This document shows positions 55,144 to 63,911 of a DNA stretch of 64,000 nt, piece by piece. Origin of the DNA: Janthinobacterium sp. PAMC25594. GTDB taxonomy: Bacteria > Pseudomonadota > Gammaproteobacteria > Burkholderiales > Burkholderiaceae_D. The translations under genes and the position numbers were made by a program. Positions within the stretch are counted from its first letter, which is position 1. The number at the start of each line of letters is the position of its first letter. The stretch is taken from contig NZ_CP080377.1 of the NCBI RefSeq assembly GCF_019443505.1, positions 1,364,001 through 1,428,000 of the forward strand, given 5' to 3'. The notes beneath the pieces are model-generated. The model ran no database searches and was not told the DNA's origin. It saw only the letters and a list, made by a program, of their open reading frames with translations.

Positions 55144-55849
55144 ACTCGATAATGTGTCCGTGCGCTTCGGCGGCCTGACGGCCGTCGATTCCGTCACCTT
55201 AAAAGTGGGCAGCCACGACGTGATCGGCCTGGTGGGCGCGAACGGCGCCGGCAAGACCACGCTGTTCAATGCGATTTCCGGCCTGGTGCGCCCTACCAGC
55301 GGCGGCATCCGCTTCGAAGGGCGCGACATCATGGCCACGCCCATGTACCAGCGCGCGCGCCTGGGGCTGGGCCGAACCTTCCAGATTCCGCAGCCCATGC
55401 ATGATTTGACGGTGCGCGAAAACCTCGTCGTGGCGCAGCGCTTCGGCACGGGCAAGGTCGACATGCGCAAGATCGATGAAATCCTCGAGTTTACGAGCCT
55501 GCTTGACAAGGCCGGGCGCGATGCGGCCAGCGAACTGGCGCTGACGGAACTCAAAGCGCTGGAAGTGGCCAAGGCGCTGGCGACGAACCCGAAACTGCTG
55601 CTGTTAGACGAAGTGCTGGCGGGTCTGGAGACGAACGGCAAGCGCCGCTTCATGGGCATGCTGAAGGATTTGCATGCCAGCTTTGGCGTGGGCATCGTCA
55701 TGATCGAACACGACATCGAGACCATCAGCAATCTGTGCCAGCGCGTGGCCGTGCTCAATTTTGGCCAGCTGATCGCCGACGGCACGCCGGACGCCGTCTT
55801 CCGCGACCCGGCCGTCATCGAGAGTTATACAGGGGCAGCCCATGCTTAA
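55136..55849 (+). CDS. LivG-type ABC transporter ATP-binding protein
   Basis: 237 residues. Walker A GANGAGKTT (near 33-41), Q-loop GLGRTFQIPQP, a LivG-typical insertion, and Walker B LLLLDEVLAGLE with the H-loop MIEHDIETI. The usual LSGG signature is replaced by LALTELKALEVAKAL, a weakened form seen in some LivG-type proteins; the partner ATPase may carry the better site. It overlaps the following gene by eight bases (ATGCTTAA). Confidence 0.92.
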   Translation: MLELDNVSVRFGGLTAVDSVTLKVGSHDVIGLVGANGAGKTTLFNAISGLVRPTSGGIRFEGRDIMATPMYQRARLGLGRTFQIPQPMHDLTVRENLVVAQRFGTGKVDMRKIDEILEFTSLLDKAGRDAASELALTELKALEVAKALATNPKLLLLDEVLAGLETNGKRRFMGMLKDLHASFGVGIVMIEHDIETISNLCQRVAVLNFGQLIADGTPDAVFRDPAVIESYTGAAHA

Positions 55850-56543
55850 TATAGAGAATCTGCGCGCCGGCTATGGCGCCATCAACGTGCTGTGGGATGT
55901 GTCGCTGTCGATCCAGAAGGGCAAGCTGACCACCATCATCGGCCCGAACGGGGCCGGCAAGACGACCTTGCTGCGCGCCATCATGGGGCTGCTGCCCGTG
56001 GGCGCGGGCAGCATCGCGCTCGACGGCGTGGCCATCAACGGCACGCCCACCTGGAAGATGAGCGACGCCAGGGTCACGATGATCCCCGAGGGGCGCATGA
56101 CGTTTCGCGACATGAGCGTGGAAGAAAACCTGATCATGGGCGCGTTTCCGAAGGAGCACCGCAGCCACATGCCCGCGCGCCTGGCCGAAGCCTATGCCAT
56201 GTTCCCGCGCCTGCACGAACGGCGCAAGCAACTGGCCGGGTCGCTCTCCGGCGGCGAGGCGCAGATGCTGGCCATGGGACGGGGCTTGATGTCGGACCCG
56301 TCGCTATTGATTATCGACGAGCCGTCGCTGGGACTGGCGCCGCTGGTGGTCAATGAACTGTTCGAGATCCTCGCGCGCCTGAACGACGGCCAGCGCACCA
56401 TCATCCTCGTCGAGCAGAACACGGCGCGTGCCGTGGGCGTGGCCGATCACGTCTACCTGATGCAAAGCGGCAAAGTGGCGCTGTCGCAGGCAGCGCTTGA
56501 CGTCGACCTCGACCACCTGCACGAACTGTATTTTGCGCGCTGA
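55842..56543 (+). CDS. LivF-type ABC transporter ATP-binding protein
   Basis: 233 residues. Walker A GPNGAGKTT (near 34-42), signature LSGGEAQMLAMGRGLM, Walker B LLIIDEPSLGLAP and H-loop VEQNTARA. This is the classic LivF form, with the strong signature the neighbouring LivG-type protein lacks. Last gene of the transporter; its end faces the HDOD gene 26 bp away. Confidence 0.94.
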   Translation: MLNIENLRAGYGAINVLWDVSLSIQKGKLTTIIGPNGAGKTTLLRAIMGLLPVGAGSIALDGVAINGTPTWKMSDARVTMIPEGRMTFRDMSVEENLIMGAFPKEHRSHMPARLAEAYAMFPRLHERRKQLAGSLSGGEAQMLAMGRGLMSDPSLLIIDEPSLGLAPLVVNELFEILARLNDGQRTIILVEQNTARAVGVADHVYLMQSGKVALSQAALDVDLDHLHELYFAR

Positions 56544-56569
56544 GCGATATCAGCCGCACGCGGCTGGCA

Positions 56570-57559
56570 TCACTCGTCGTCGTCGGCCAGTTTGTCAAAC
56601 GCCTGCAGGGCACTCTTGCCCAGTCCGGTCGTCACGAAAGGATCGTCGGCAGGAAAGTGGCCGCTATCGGCCAGCATGCGCAGCTTGCTCAAGCGCTCTC
56701 CCAGCGCCAGCGCCTGCGCCTGCGGATCGGCATCGGCGTTGGCATCCACACCCACCTGCCCGATCGCGCGGGTCACGGACTGGGGAAACTCCCACAATTC
56801 GGCGATGCGTACCGACAAGATGCGCGCTTGCGCAAACACCTGCGCAATGAAGGCGTCCGATTGCGGGAAGGCGTCAGGCGCATGCATCTGGTCGATCAGC
56901 CGGAACGCCACCACCAGGCCGACATTGGCCATCAGCCCCGCGAGATAGGCATCGAAGGCGTTGGCATGCATCGTCGGCGCGACCAGGCTGGCCGCCAGCG
57001 CACATTTCTCGGACTGGCGCCAGATCAGCGGCGCCGTGCGCACGGTCAGTCCGCCGCTTTGCATGCTGACGATGGGACGGAAGGCGACGCGGGCGAGCAG
57101 CATGCGCATGCCGTTTTGCCCGAGCAGCATGATGGCGCCTTCCATGTTATTGATCGACGGGCTGGCGTTGTAGCGCGACTGGTAGCAGGGCCGGTTCGCT
57201 TCGCGGTAGACCTCGGCGACCAGCAGCACGTCCTGGGCCAGCTGGGCCGACAGCTTGGCCGCGCTCATGTTTTCATCTTGCAAGGTACGCATCAACTGCG
57301 GAATGATGGCTGGAATGCGCGGCACCAGCGCGGCGCCAGCGATCGGTTCACGGGCCAGGCGCGCCAATTCGTCCAGAATCTGCTGTTCCGCCTCCGCCGG
57401 AGCCTGCGCCGACCCCGCGGCCGCCAGCCAGCGGTAGTAGATGGCATCGATTTCGGTGATAGTGGCCGGCTGCAGTGCCATCTCGGGCGCCGCCTCCGTG
57501 ACTGGCGCAGGCTTGTTTTTTTCGTCGCCGCCGTTCAGTAATTTTCCTATCCAGCCCAT
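56570..57559 (-). CDS. HDOD domain protein
   Basis: 329 residues from ATG 57559; the longer frame adds 56 low-complexity residues upstream. The N-terminal 65 residues are a Pro/Ala-rich linker. The HDOD domain spans about 90-300: PRIPAIIPQLMRTLQDEN, the AQDVLLVAEVYREANRP turn, GAIMLLGQNGMRMLL, FDAYLAGLMANVGLVVAF. HDOD proteins lack HD-phosphohydrolase catalysis and act in signalling, often with c-di-GMP systems. It is convergent with the livF-type gene and divergent from the dinB gene. Confidence 0.9.
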   Translation of the reverse strand: MGWIGKLLNGGDEKNKPAPVTEAAPEMALQPATITEIDAIYYRWLAAAGSAQAPAEAEQQILDELARLAREPIAGAALVPRIPAIIPQLMRTLQDENMSAAKLSAQLAQDVLLVAEVYREANRPCYQSRYNASPSINNMEGAIMLLGQNGMRMLLARVAFRPIVSMQSGGLTVRTAPLIWRQSEKCALAASLVAPTMHANAFDAYLAGLMANVGLVVAFRLIDQMHAPDAFPQSDAFIAQVFAQARILSVRIAELWEFPQSVTRAIGQVGVDANADADPQAQALALGERLSKLRMLADSGHFPADDPFVTTGLGKSALQAFDKLADDDE

Positions 57560-57719
57560 TTTGCTGTCCCAAGCCCTGTATCCATCATTATCGCGAAGTT
57601 CGCTCCGTGATTTTACTTGATGACAGCAGCGCTGGTGCGGCTGGCGTGAGCGCTTTGTCCACCTGCCGCAACATGCTAAAGTGGCACTCTCGCAGCTTCC
57701 CTGCTTTGCAAGGTCCATC

Positions 57720-58304
57720 ATGAACAATCCGCTGGCCCGTTATGTCACCAGCCAGGCGTATAACAACGCGTGGGCCAACCACCGCCTGCTGAAGGCTTGC
57801 GGGCAGCTGACCCAGGCCGAGTTCCAGGCCACGCGCGTCAGCTTTTTTCCCACCATCGGCTTCACTCTGAACCACATATTGACGTGCGACTGGTTTTATC
57901 TCGACGCGCTCGAACGCGAACTGCGCGGCGCAGCGCCCCATCCCGACTGCTACAGCTTTTTCGAGCGGGACGAACCGTTCGATAATTGTGCCGCGCTGCA
58001 CGCGGCGCAGCACGCCTCGGACCTACGCCTGATCGCCCATTGCCGCAGCCTGTGCGATGCGGACCTGGCGCGGCCCGTGACGATCCTGCGCGATAATCCG
58101 CAAATCGACACGCGCCAGCGTCTGCTGGCGCACCTGTTCCAGCACCAGATCCACCACCGGGGACAAGTGCACGCCATGCTGGCCGGCACGCGCATCGAAG
58201 CGCCGCAGCTCGATGAATTCTATTGCGCCGGCGAAGCGGGCGAGCGGGCGCAGGATTTCCTGGAGCTGGGCTGGACGGAAGACGACGTGTGGGGAGCGCG
58301 CTGA
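57720..58304 (+). CDS. DinB family protein
   Basis: 194 residues from ATG 57720, behind AAGG. The four-helix DinB fold has the metal-binding histidines spread over LNHILTCDWFYLD and HLFQHQIHHRGQVHAML. Many DinB-superfamily proteins are thiol-dependent metalloenzymes (for example mycothiol/bacillithiol transferases); this branch has no known reaction. It is convergent with the VOC gene, one base apart. Confidence 0.88.
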   Translation: MNNPLARYVTSQAYNNAWANHRLLKACGQLTQAEFQATRVSFFPTIGFTLNHILTCDWFYLDALERELRGAAPHPDCYSFFERDEPFDNCAALHAAQHASDLRLIAHCRSLCDADLARPVTILRDNPQIDTRQRLLAHLFQHQIHHRGQVHAMLAGTRIEAPQLDEFYCAGEAGERAQDFLELGWTEDDVWGAR

Positions 58305-58305
58305 A

Positions 58306-58698
58306 TCATTCCTCGGCGTGGCAGCAGACGCACAGCTTGTTACCGTCGAGGTCGCGGAAGTAGGCGCCATAGTAATTGGCGTGGTAATGGGGCCGCAAGC
58401 CGGGTGCTCCCTCGCACACGGCGCCCAGCGCCAGCGCGGCCTGGTGGCAGCGGTCCACCTGGGCACGGCTGGCCGCCAGCCAGGCCGTCATCTGGCCATT
58501 GCCCGGCGTCGCCGGCAAGCCGTCATGCGGCGCCGTCAGCACGAACAGGGGGCGCGGCGCCTGCCGCGCCATCCAGCCGGCCCAGGGTTGGGCCGGATCA
58601 TGAAATTTTTCGATCAAATCGAGTTCTCCCAGCAGGGCCGAGTAAAAGGCGTAGGCGCGGGGAAAGTCATTGGTACCGAGGCAGATATGGGACAGCAT
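58306..58698 (-). CDS. VOC (glyoxalase/bleomycin-resistance) family protein
   Basis: 130 residues of a single VOC domain: MLSHICLGTNDFPRAYAFYSALLGEL at the start and YYGAYFRDLDGNKLCVCCH at the end. The metal-binding His near the N-terminus and Glu-equivalent positions of the fold are partly visible. Typical of small lyase or dioxygenase-like proteins of unknown substrate. The C-terminus has an unusual CVCCH cluster. Confidence 0.85.
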   Translation of the reverse strand: MLSHICLGTNDFPRAYAFYSALLGELDLIEKFHDPAQPWAGWMARQAPRPLFVLTAPHDGLPATPGNGQMTAWLAASRAQVDRCHQAALALGAVCEGAPGLRPHYHANYYGAYFRDLDGNKLCVCCHAEE

Positions 58699-59048
58699 GC
58701 TGCTCCTTCATGAATTCAAGCATGTGCGGCGAAATGCGCCAGCTGATTATATTGGCATATCGTTTCCGACTGCATTCCATCTCGGCAAACAGGTCGGTGG
58801 ACGCACCGCAAAACCTGGACTCGATCGCCGTCATGCAGGGCAACGGTTTCACCAATATGGCCACTCGGATTTGCGGTACTTTGAACGCCACAAGGAACAC
58901 GCTGGCGCCTGAAAAAACCGAACGAACGCTCTATTTATCCGCCAACTCTCCCCCTGACGTTGTAAGATAGGCAAATATGGCACGGCATCGGCCGTGCCGC
59001 TTGCCAGCCTTTCGCGCATGCGGATGCACTCACATTCAGGGAAAAACC
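58699..59048. other. Intergenic region before ohyA
   Basis: 350 bases with no supported gene. One perfect hairpin is present: GGCACGGC (58979-58986), loop ATCG, GCCGTGCC (58991-58998), about 50 bases before the ohyA start, so it could act in the ohyA leader. It has no U tract. I see no clear promoter. Confidence 0.5.
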
Positions 59049-60623
59049 ATGAGTAATACAGACAAAAAAGCCTACCTCGTCGGCGGCGGCATCGGCTCGC
59101 TGGCCGCGGCCGCCTTCATGATCCGCGACGGCGGCATGCAAGGTAGCAACATCACCATCTTCGAAACGTCGCCCGTGACGGGCGGCAGCCTCGATGGCGG
59201 CGGCAATGCCGAGGATGGCTACACCTTGCGCGGCGGGCGCATGCTGACCACCGATAATTACGAGTGCACCTGGGACCTGTTCAAGAGCATCCCTTCGCTC
59301 GAACATGCGGGCCAGAGCGTCTACGATGAAACCATCGCCTTCAACGAACTGCACATTCCCCACTCGCGCGCGCGCCTGGTCGACCGCAACCGCTTCAAGG
59401 TCGATGTCAGCAGCATGGGCTTTTCCATGCAGGACAGGCTGGAACTGCTGAAGCTGACGGAAGCCGATGAAGACACCCTGGGCAGCAGCGCCATCACGGA
59501 TTGGCTCTCGCCCGAATTTTTCGACACCAAGTTCTGGTACATGTGGGCCACCACGTTTGCCTTCCAGCCCTGGCATAGCGCCGTCGAATTCAAGCGCTAC
59601 CTGCACCGCTTCATGATGGAGTTTTCGCGCATCGAAACCCTGGCCGGCGTCAAGCGTACCGTCTACAACCAGTACGACTCGCTGGTGCGCCCGCTGGTCG
59701 CCTGGCTGCAGGAGCAAGGCGTGAACATCATCATGGATTGCACGGTGACCGATATCGAGGTTCAGGAACCCGAAGGCCGCCTGACCGCCACCGCCCTGCA
59801 CTGCCAGCGGCGCGGCCTGGCCGACGTGATTCCCGTCGCGGCCGGCGACCTGGTCTTTTTCCAGAACGCCTCGATGACGGATGCCTCCAGCTATGGCAGC
59901 ATGCACAGCGCGCCGGCCAAGCGCACGAAAAACGACAGCCAGGGTTGGCTGCTGTGGGAAAAACTGGCCGAAGGCCGCCCGGAGCTGGGCCGTCCAGCCG
60001 CCTTCAACAGCAGCATCCCCGAATCGTACTGGGCCTCGTACACGGTCACCCTGAAGGACAGCGCCTTCTTTGACAGGATGGAGCAATTCACGGGCAACAG
60101 CGCGGGCACGGGCGGCCTCGTCACCTTCAAGGACAGCAACTGGTTCATGTCCATCGTGCTGGCGCACCAGCCTCATTTCGCCGGCCAGCCTGAGGGCGTG
60201 CAAGTATTCTGGGGCTATGCGCTGCACCCTGACCGCATCGGCAACTTCGTCGCCAAGCCCATGTCCGACTGCAGCGGCGAGGAAATCCTGCGCGAGCTGT
60301 GCGGCCACCTGAACTTCGACCTCGACATCATGGCCACGGCCAATTGCATTCCCTGCCGCATGCCCTACATCACCAGCATGTTCATGCCCCGCGCAAAGAG
60401 CGACCGCCCGCTGCCCGTGCCGGCCAACTCCGTCAACCTGGCCTTCGTCAGCCAGTTCGTGGAGCTCACCGACGATGTCGTCTTCACCGTGGAATACTCG
60501 GTGCGCGCGGCGCAGACGGCCGTCTACCAGTTGCTCGGCGTGCAGCGCGACGTGCCGGCCATCCACGCGCACGACAAGTCGCTGAAGGTCAAGCTCGATG
60601 CCGTCATCAAGGCCTTCAAATAA
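59049..60623 (+). CDS. ohyA: Oleate hydratase
   Basis: 524 residues from ATG 59049, behind AGGGA. FAD-dependent enzyme that adds water to the cis-9 double bond of oleate to give 10-hydroxystearate, used to detoxify unsaturated fatty acids. The dinucleotide motif is GGGIGSLAAAAFMIRDG near residues 12-28; family marks are GGSLDGGGNAEDGY, RGGRML, ENASMTDASSYG-like FFQNASMTDASSYG and the end EYSVRAAQTAVYQLL. The size fits the hydratase family (about 530-590). It stands alone. Confidence 0.93.
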   Translation: MSNTDKKAYLVGGGIGSLAAAAFMIRDGGMQGSNITIFETSPVTGGSLDGGGNAEDGYTLRGGRMLTTDNYECTWDLFKSIPSLEHAGQSVYDETIAFNELHIPHSRARLVDRNRFKVDVSSMGFSMQDRLELLKLTEADEDTLGSSAITDWLSPEFFDTKFWYMWATTFAFQPWHSAVEFKRYLHRFMMEFSRIETLAGVKRTVYNQYDSLVRPLVAWLQEQGVNIIMDCTVTDIEVQEPEGRLTATALHCQRRGLADVIPVAAGDLVFFQNASMTDASSYGSMHSAPAKRTKNDSQGWLLWEKLAEGRPELGRPAAFNSSIPESYWASYTVTLKDSAFFDRMEQFTGNSAGTGGLVTFKDSNWFMSIVLAHQPHFAGQPEGVQVFWGYALHPDRIGNFVAKPMSDCSGEEILRELCGHLNFDLDIMATANCIPCRMPYITSMFMPRAKSDRPLPVPANSVNLAFVSQFVELTDDVVFTVEYSVRAAQTAVYQLLGVQRDVPAIHAHDKSLKVKLDAVIKAFK

Positions 60624-60749
60624 GCGCATTTTCCGGCGTCAACGCAGTTTCTGTCCTGTCGGCCGCGCCTTTGTCGCAGCGCAAAGCACGGCGATATTGA
60701 ACTGATAACGTCAGGGTTCGGGAATTTCCCCTATCTTGCCAAGTCCAAC

Positions 60750-61001
60750 ATGAAACTGCGGCTACGCCTGTTCGAACATGTGCTGCTGGTGCTGGCATTG
60801 GCCGTTGTCATCTTTGCCGCCGCCATCGTGCTGGCACGCATGACGCAGTGGGCGGAAGCGCGGGAACTGCCCCTCTATCTCGTGCAGGGCATGCATCTGG
60901 TGGGCAAGGTGCTGTTTTTCCTGGATGGCTGCATCGTCATTGCCGTCAGCAGCATCCTGGCCGCCCGGCTGTTCCGCCTGCTCACCAAGGAGGATATATG
61001 A
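60750..61001 (+). CDS. Small two-helix membrane protein
   Basis: 83 residues with two membrane segments (about 10-30 and 51-73) and basic ends (MKLRLRLFEHV, RLFRLLTKEDI), so both termini are probably cytoplasmic. I do not recognise the family. The stop overlaps the ATG of the next gene by four bases, so the two are translated together. No strong ribosome site precedes its own ATG. Confidence 0.65.
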   Translation: MKLRLRLFEHVLLVLALAVVIFAAAIVLARMTQWAEARELPLYLVQGMHLVGKVLFFLDGCIVIAVSSILAARLFRLLTKEDI

Positions 61002-61243
61002 ACCACCTTCATTACCTGCTGACCCTGCGGCATCCGCGCCGCTTCTGGTGCAGCGCCCTCGTCATCGCCGTGGCCTCGGCCATCCTGCTGGGCCCCTGGC
61101 TCGACAGCATGCCATGGCTGGTGGCGATCCCCCTCGTGGCCGGCGGCTTGCTGGTGGCGCTGGGCGAGCTGTGGGATGACATGCATGGCAAGCGCCTGCG
61201 GAACGGCGACGACGACGCACAGGCGCCCTGCCGGCATCCCTAG
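60998..61243 (+). CDS. Small membrane protein, translationally coupled
   Basis: 81 residues behind AAGGAGG (60987-60993). Two hydrophobic segments (about 17-36 and 40-58), then a charged soluble tail with HGKRLRNGDDDAQAP. Unknown family. Its coupling to the upstream small membrane protein and its position 152 bp before a signal peptidase gene suggest a small envelope module, but nothing more can be said. Confidence 0.65.
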   Translation: MNHLHYLLTLRHPRRFWCSALVIAVASAILLGPWLDSMPWLVAIPLVAGGLLVALGELWDDMHGKRLRNGDDDAQAPCRHP

Positions 61244-61395
61244 GCTGATGCTTGCACGCAACAACGGCCACGCCATCGGCCGCGCAGGCGCTTGATTTAA
61301 GACTGGCTTCAGCCTCGCCGTGCATCGTGGATAGGGCGCCAACAACAATGGCGCCTCCCTCACCATCACGGGCACGGCCCAGCGAAAGAGCCAAG

Positions 61396-62067
61396 ATGAA
61401 AACATGGATGCGCGCCAACAAAGGTTTTTTGATGTTTCTGCTGCTGTTCGGCGTATTCCGCACGGCCGTGGCGGACTGGAATCCCATACCGTCGGCGTCC
61501 ATGCGCCCCAACCTGCTCGAAGGCGACGTGGTCTTCGTCAATCGCCTCGCCTTCAACCTGAAAGTGCCGCTCACCGATATCGTGCTGCAGCGCCTGGGCG
61601 ACCCGCAACGGGGCGACATCGTCACCTTTTCCTCGCCGAAAGACGGCACGCGATTGATCAAGCGCATCATCGCCCTGCCCGGCGACACGGTGGAAATGCG
61701 CAATGAACAGCTGGTCATCAACGGCCAGCCCGCCCGGTACACGGCGCTCGACACGGCGCCTGAAAGCATCGCCCACCTGGGCCAGCTGACGGCGCAGCGC
61801 ATCAGCGAGCGCAACGCGACCGAGCAGCACCGCATCCAGGTCTTGCCGCAAATCGCGGGCGCGGCACGCAGCTTTACCCCCGTGACGGTGCCGGCAGACC
61901 ACTTCATGATGCTGGGCGATAACCGCGACAACAGCGCCGACTCGCGCTATTTCGGCTTCGTGCCCCGCGCATTGCTGATCGGCAAGGCCGAGCGCATCCT
62001 CGTCTCGGCCAATATTCAGGAGCATTGGCAGCCGCGGCTGCAGCGTTTCGGCATGAAACTGGAGTAA
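61396..62067 (+). CDS. Signal peptidase I (second-copy type)
   Basis: 223 residues from ATG 61396. One N-terminal membrane helix (about 11-24), then the S26 catalytic serine in PSASMRP (Ser35) and the general-base lysine in LIKRIIALPGD (Lys89). GDNRDNSADSRYFG near 175 is the conserved box E. It is shorter than E. coli LepB and lacks the second membrane helix, so it is probably an extra signal peptidase, not the housekeeping one beside lepA/rnc (inference). Confidence 0.9.
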   Translation: MKTWMRANKGFLMFLLLFGVFRTAVADWNPIPSASMRPNLLEGDVVFVNRLAFNLKVPLTDIVLQRLGDPQRGDIVTFSSPKDGTRLIKRIIALPGDTVEMRNEQLVINGQPARYTALDTAPESIAHLGQLTAQRISERNATEQHRIQVLPQIAGAARSFTPVTVPADHFMMLGDNRDNSADSRYFGFVPRALLIGKAERILVSANIQEHWQPRLQRFGMKLE

Positions 62068-62115
62068 TCACTGCCCTTGCAACGGCGCCATGCTTTTCGG
62101 TTAGCATGGCGCATC

Positions 62116-62979
62116 ATGCAAAATTTTCCCTCAGCCAGCCTGCAAGCCGCCAGCGACGATGCCGCCCTGGAGCAACTGGCGCAGTTCCTGCGCCGCCATC
62201 CCGACGTGCTGCTGCTGACGGGCGCCGGCATCAGCACGGCATCCGGCATTCCCGACTACCGCGACACGGACGGCGTGCGGCGCGGCAACACCCCCGTGCA
62301 AGGCCCCGATTTTCGCCGCCAGGAAGCCGTGCGCCGCCGCTACTGGGCGCGCAGCATGGTAGGCTGGCCCACCCTGGCGCGCGCCACGCCCAATCCCGGT
62401 CACCTGGCCATCGCGCATTTGGCGCAGCGCCAGCGCATCGGCGGCCTGGTCACGCAAAACGTCGATGGACTGCATCAGCAGGCGGGCAGCGCCGCCGTCA
62501 CGGAGTTACACGGCAGCATACATGGCGTCGTATGCCTCGATTGCCGGACCCACCACACGCGCCGCCTGATCCAGGACCTGCTGGAACGCGACAATCCGCA
62601 ACTGCTGGGCGCCACGGCCACGCCGGCGCCCGATGGCGACGCCTTGCTAGAACCATCCCAGCTGGCCACCTTCCACCTGCCCGCCTGCCCCCGCTGCGGC
62701 GGCACCCTGCAGCCGGACGTGGTGTTTTTTGGCGATGGCGTGCCCGCCGCCTGCGCGGCCGAGGCCGAAAGCAAGATGCATGCGGCCGGCGCACTGCTGG
62801 TGGTGGGCTCGTCCGTCATGGTGTATTCGAGCTTTCGCCTGTGCCGCATGGCGGCCGAAACGGGCAAGCCCGTGGCCGCCATCAACCTGGGCAAGACGCG
62901 CGCCGACCCTTTGCTGGCCTTCAAGGCAGAAGCGCCGGCACAGGACATCCTGCCTGCGTTAGCGGCCATGCTGGGCTGA
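62116..62979 (+). CDS. Sir2 family NAD-dependent protein deacylase (sirtuin)
   Basis: 287 residues from ATG 62116. NAD-binding GAGISTASGIPDYRD (near 36-50), TQNVDGLHQQAG, the catalytic His in ELHGSIHG, and a structural zinc site of CLDC and CPRC pairs split by an insertion of about 50 residues. GSSVMVYSSFRL and AAINLGKTRADPL close the fold. The large zinc-module insert resembles class II sirtuins. Removes acyl groups from lysines. Upstream ATG 62077 is less likely. Confidence 0.92.
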   Translation: MQNFPSASLQAASDDAALEQLAQFLRRHPDVLLLTGAGISTASGIPDYRDTDGVRRGNTPVQGPDFRRQEAVRRRYWARSMVGWPTLARATPNPGHLAIAHLAQRQRIGGLVTQNVDGLHQQAGSAAVTELHGSIHGVVCLDCRTHHTRRLIQDLLERDNPQLLGATATPAPDGDALLEPSQLATFHLPACPRCGGTLQPDVVFFGDGVPAACAAEAESKMHAAGALLVVGSSVMVYSSFRLCRMAAETGKPVAAINLGKTRADPLLAFKAEAPAQDILPALAAMLG

Positions 62980-63035
62980 TGCCGTGCCGGCCCTGCGCCA
63001 CTCTGGCTATACTGTGGCATTAACGAGGAGAATTC

Positions 63036-63902
63036 ATGCTGGAACTGTTGAGTGAACACGCCTGTTTTGGCGGCGTACAACGCTTTTATCGCCACGACGC
63101 GCACGCCATCGGCTTGCCCATGCGTTTCTCGGCTTTCATTCCGGATACGCCACCAGGCGCCACGATCAGCACCAAACGCCCCGCCCTGTTTTACCTGGCG
63201 GGCCTGACGTGCACGGAAGAAACGTTCATGATCAAGGGTGGCGCGCAGCGCGTGGCGGCCGAAGAAGGCTTGATCCTGATCGCGCCCGACACCAGCCCCC
63301 GTGGCGCCAACATCGCGGGCGAGACGGATGCCTGGGATTTCGGCGCGGGCGCCGGCTTTTACGTCGACGCCACCGAAGCGCCGTGGAGCAGCCACTATCG
63401 GATGTATAGCTACCTGCTGGAACTGCGCGCGCTGCTGGAACAGGAACTGGCGATCGATGCGCAACGCACGGGCATCTTCGGCCACTCGATGGGCGGCCAT
63501 GGCGCGCTGGTGCTGGCCTTGCGCAACCCAGACCTATTCCGCTCCGTCTCCGCCTTCGCCCCCATCGCCGCGCCGAGCCAGTGCCCATGGGGCAAGAAAG
63601 CGTTTACGGGCTACCTGGGCAAGGACGAAGCCAGCTGGCAGCAGTACGATGCCAGCGCGCTGATGCGCGGCCAGCAAGGCAAGCCGGCACTATTTCCTAA
63701 CGGCATCTTGATCGACCAGGGCCTGGCCGACAAGTTTTTACCGGAGCAACTGTACCCCGAGGTGTTCGAAGCGGCATGCCGCGACGCCGGCCAGCCATTA
63801 CGGCTGCGCCGCCATGCCGGCTATGACCACGGCTATTACTTTATCGCCAGCTTCATGGAAGAGCACGTGCGCTTCCATGCGAGGAACTTGCGCGCCGCCT
63901 GA
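63036..63902 (+). CDS. fghA: S-formylglutathione hydrolase
   Basis: 288 residues behind GAGGAG. It splits S-formylglutathione into formate and glutathione, the last step of glutathione-linked formaldehyde removal. Esterase-D family: LFYLAGLTCTEETFM, LIAPDTSPRG, the nucleophile motif GHSMGG with Ser151, IDQGLADKFLP (Asp) and AGYDHGYYFIASF (His). No S-(hydroxymethyl)glutathione dehydrogenase gene (adhC) is within the window. Confidence 0.95.
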   Translation: MLELLSEHACFGGVQRFYRHDAHAIGLPMRFSAFIPDTPPGATISTKRPALFYLAGLTCTEETFMIKGGAQRVAAEEGLILIAPDTSPRGANIAGETDAWDFGAGAGFYVDATEAPWSSHYRMYSYLLELRALLEQELAIDAQRTGIFGHSMGGHGALVLALRNPDLFRSVSAFAPIAAPSQCPWGKKAFTGYLGKDEASWQQYDASALMRGQQGKPALFPNGILIDQGLADKFLPEQLYPEVFEAACRDAGQPLRLRRHAGYDHGYYFIASFMEEHVRFHARNLRAA

Positions 63903-63911
63903 CCTGCTGCC

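Noticed and set aside
56550..56563. AGCCGCACGCGGCT hairpin between the livF-type and HDOD genes
   Set aside because: Short stem with no U tract on either strand; not enough to call a terminator.
58935..60629. A 564-codon open frame antisense to ohyA
   Set aside because: Shadow; the sense strand carries the oleate hydratase signature.
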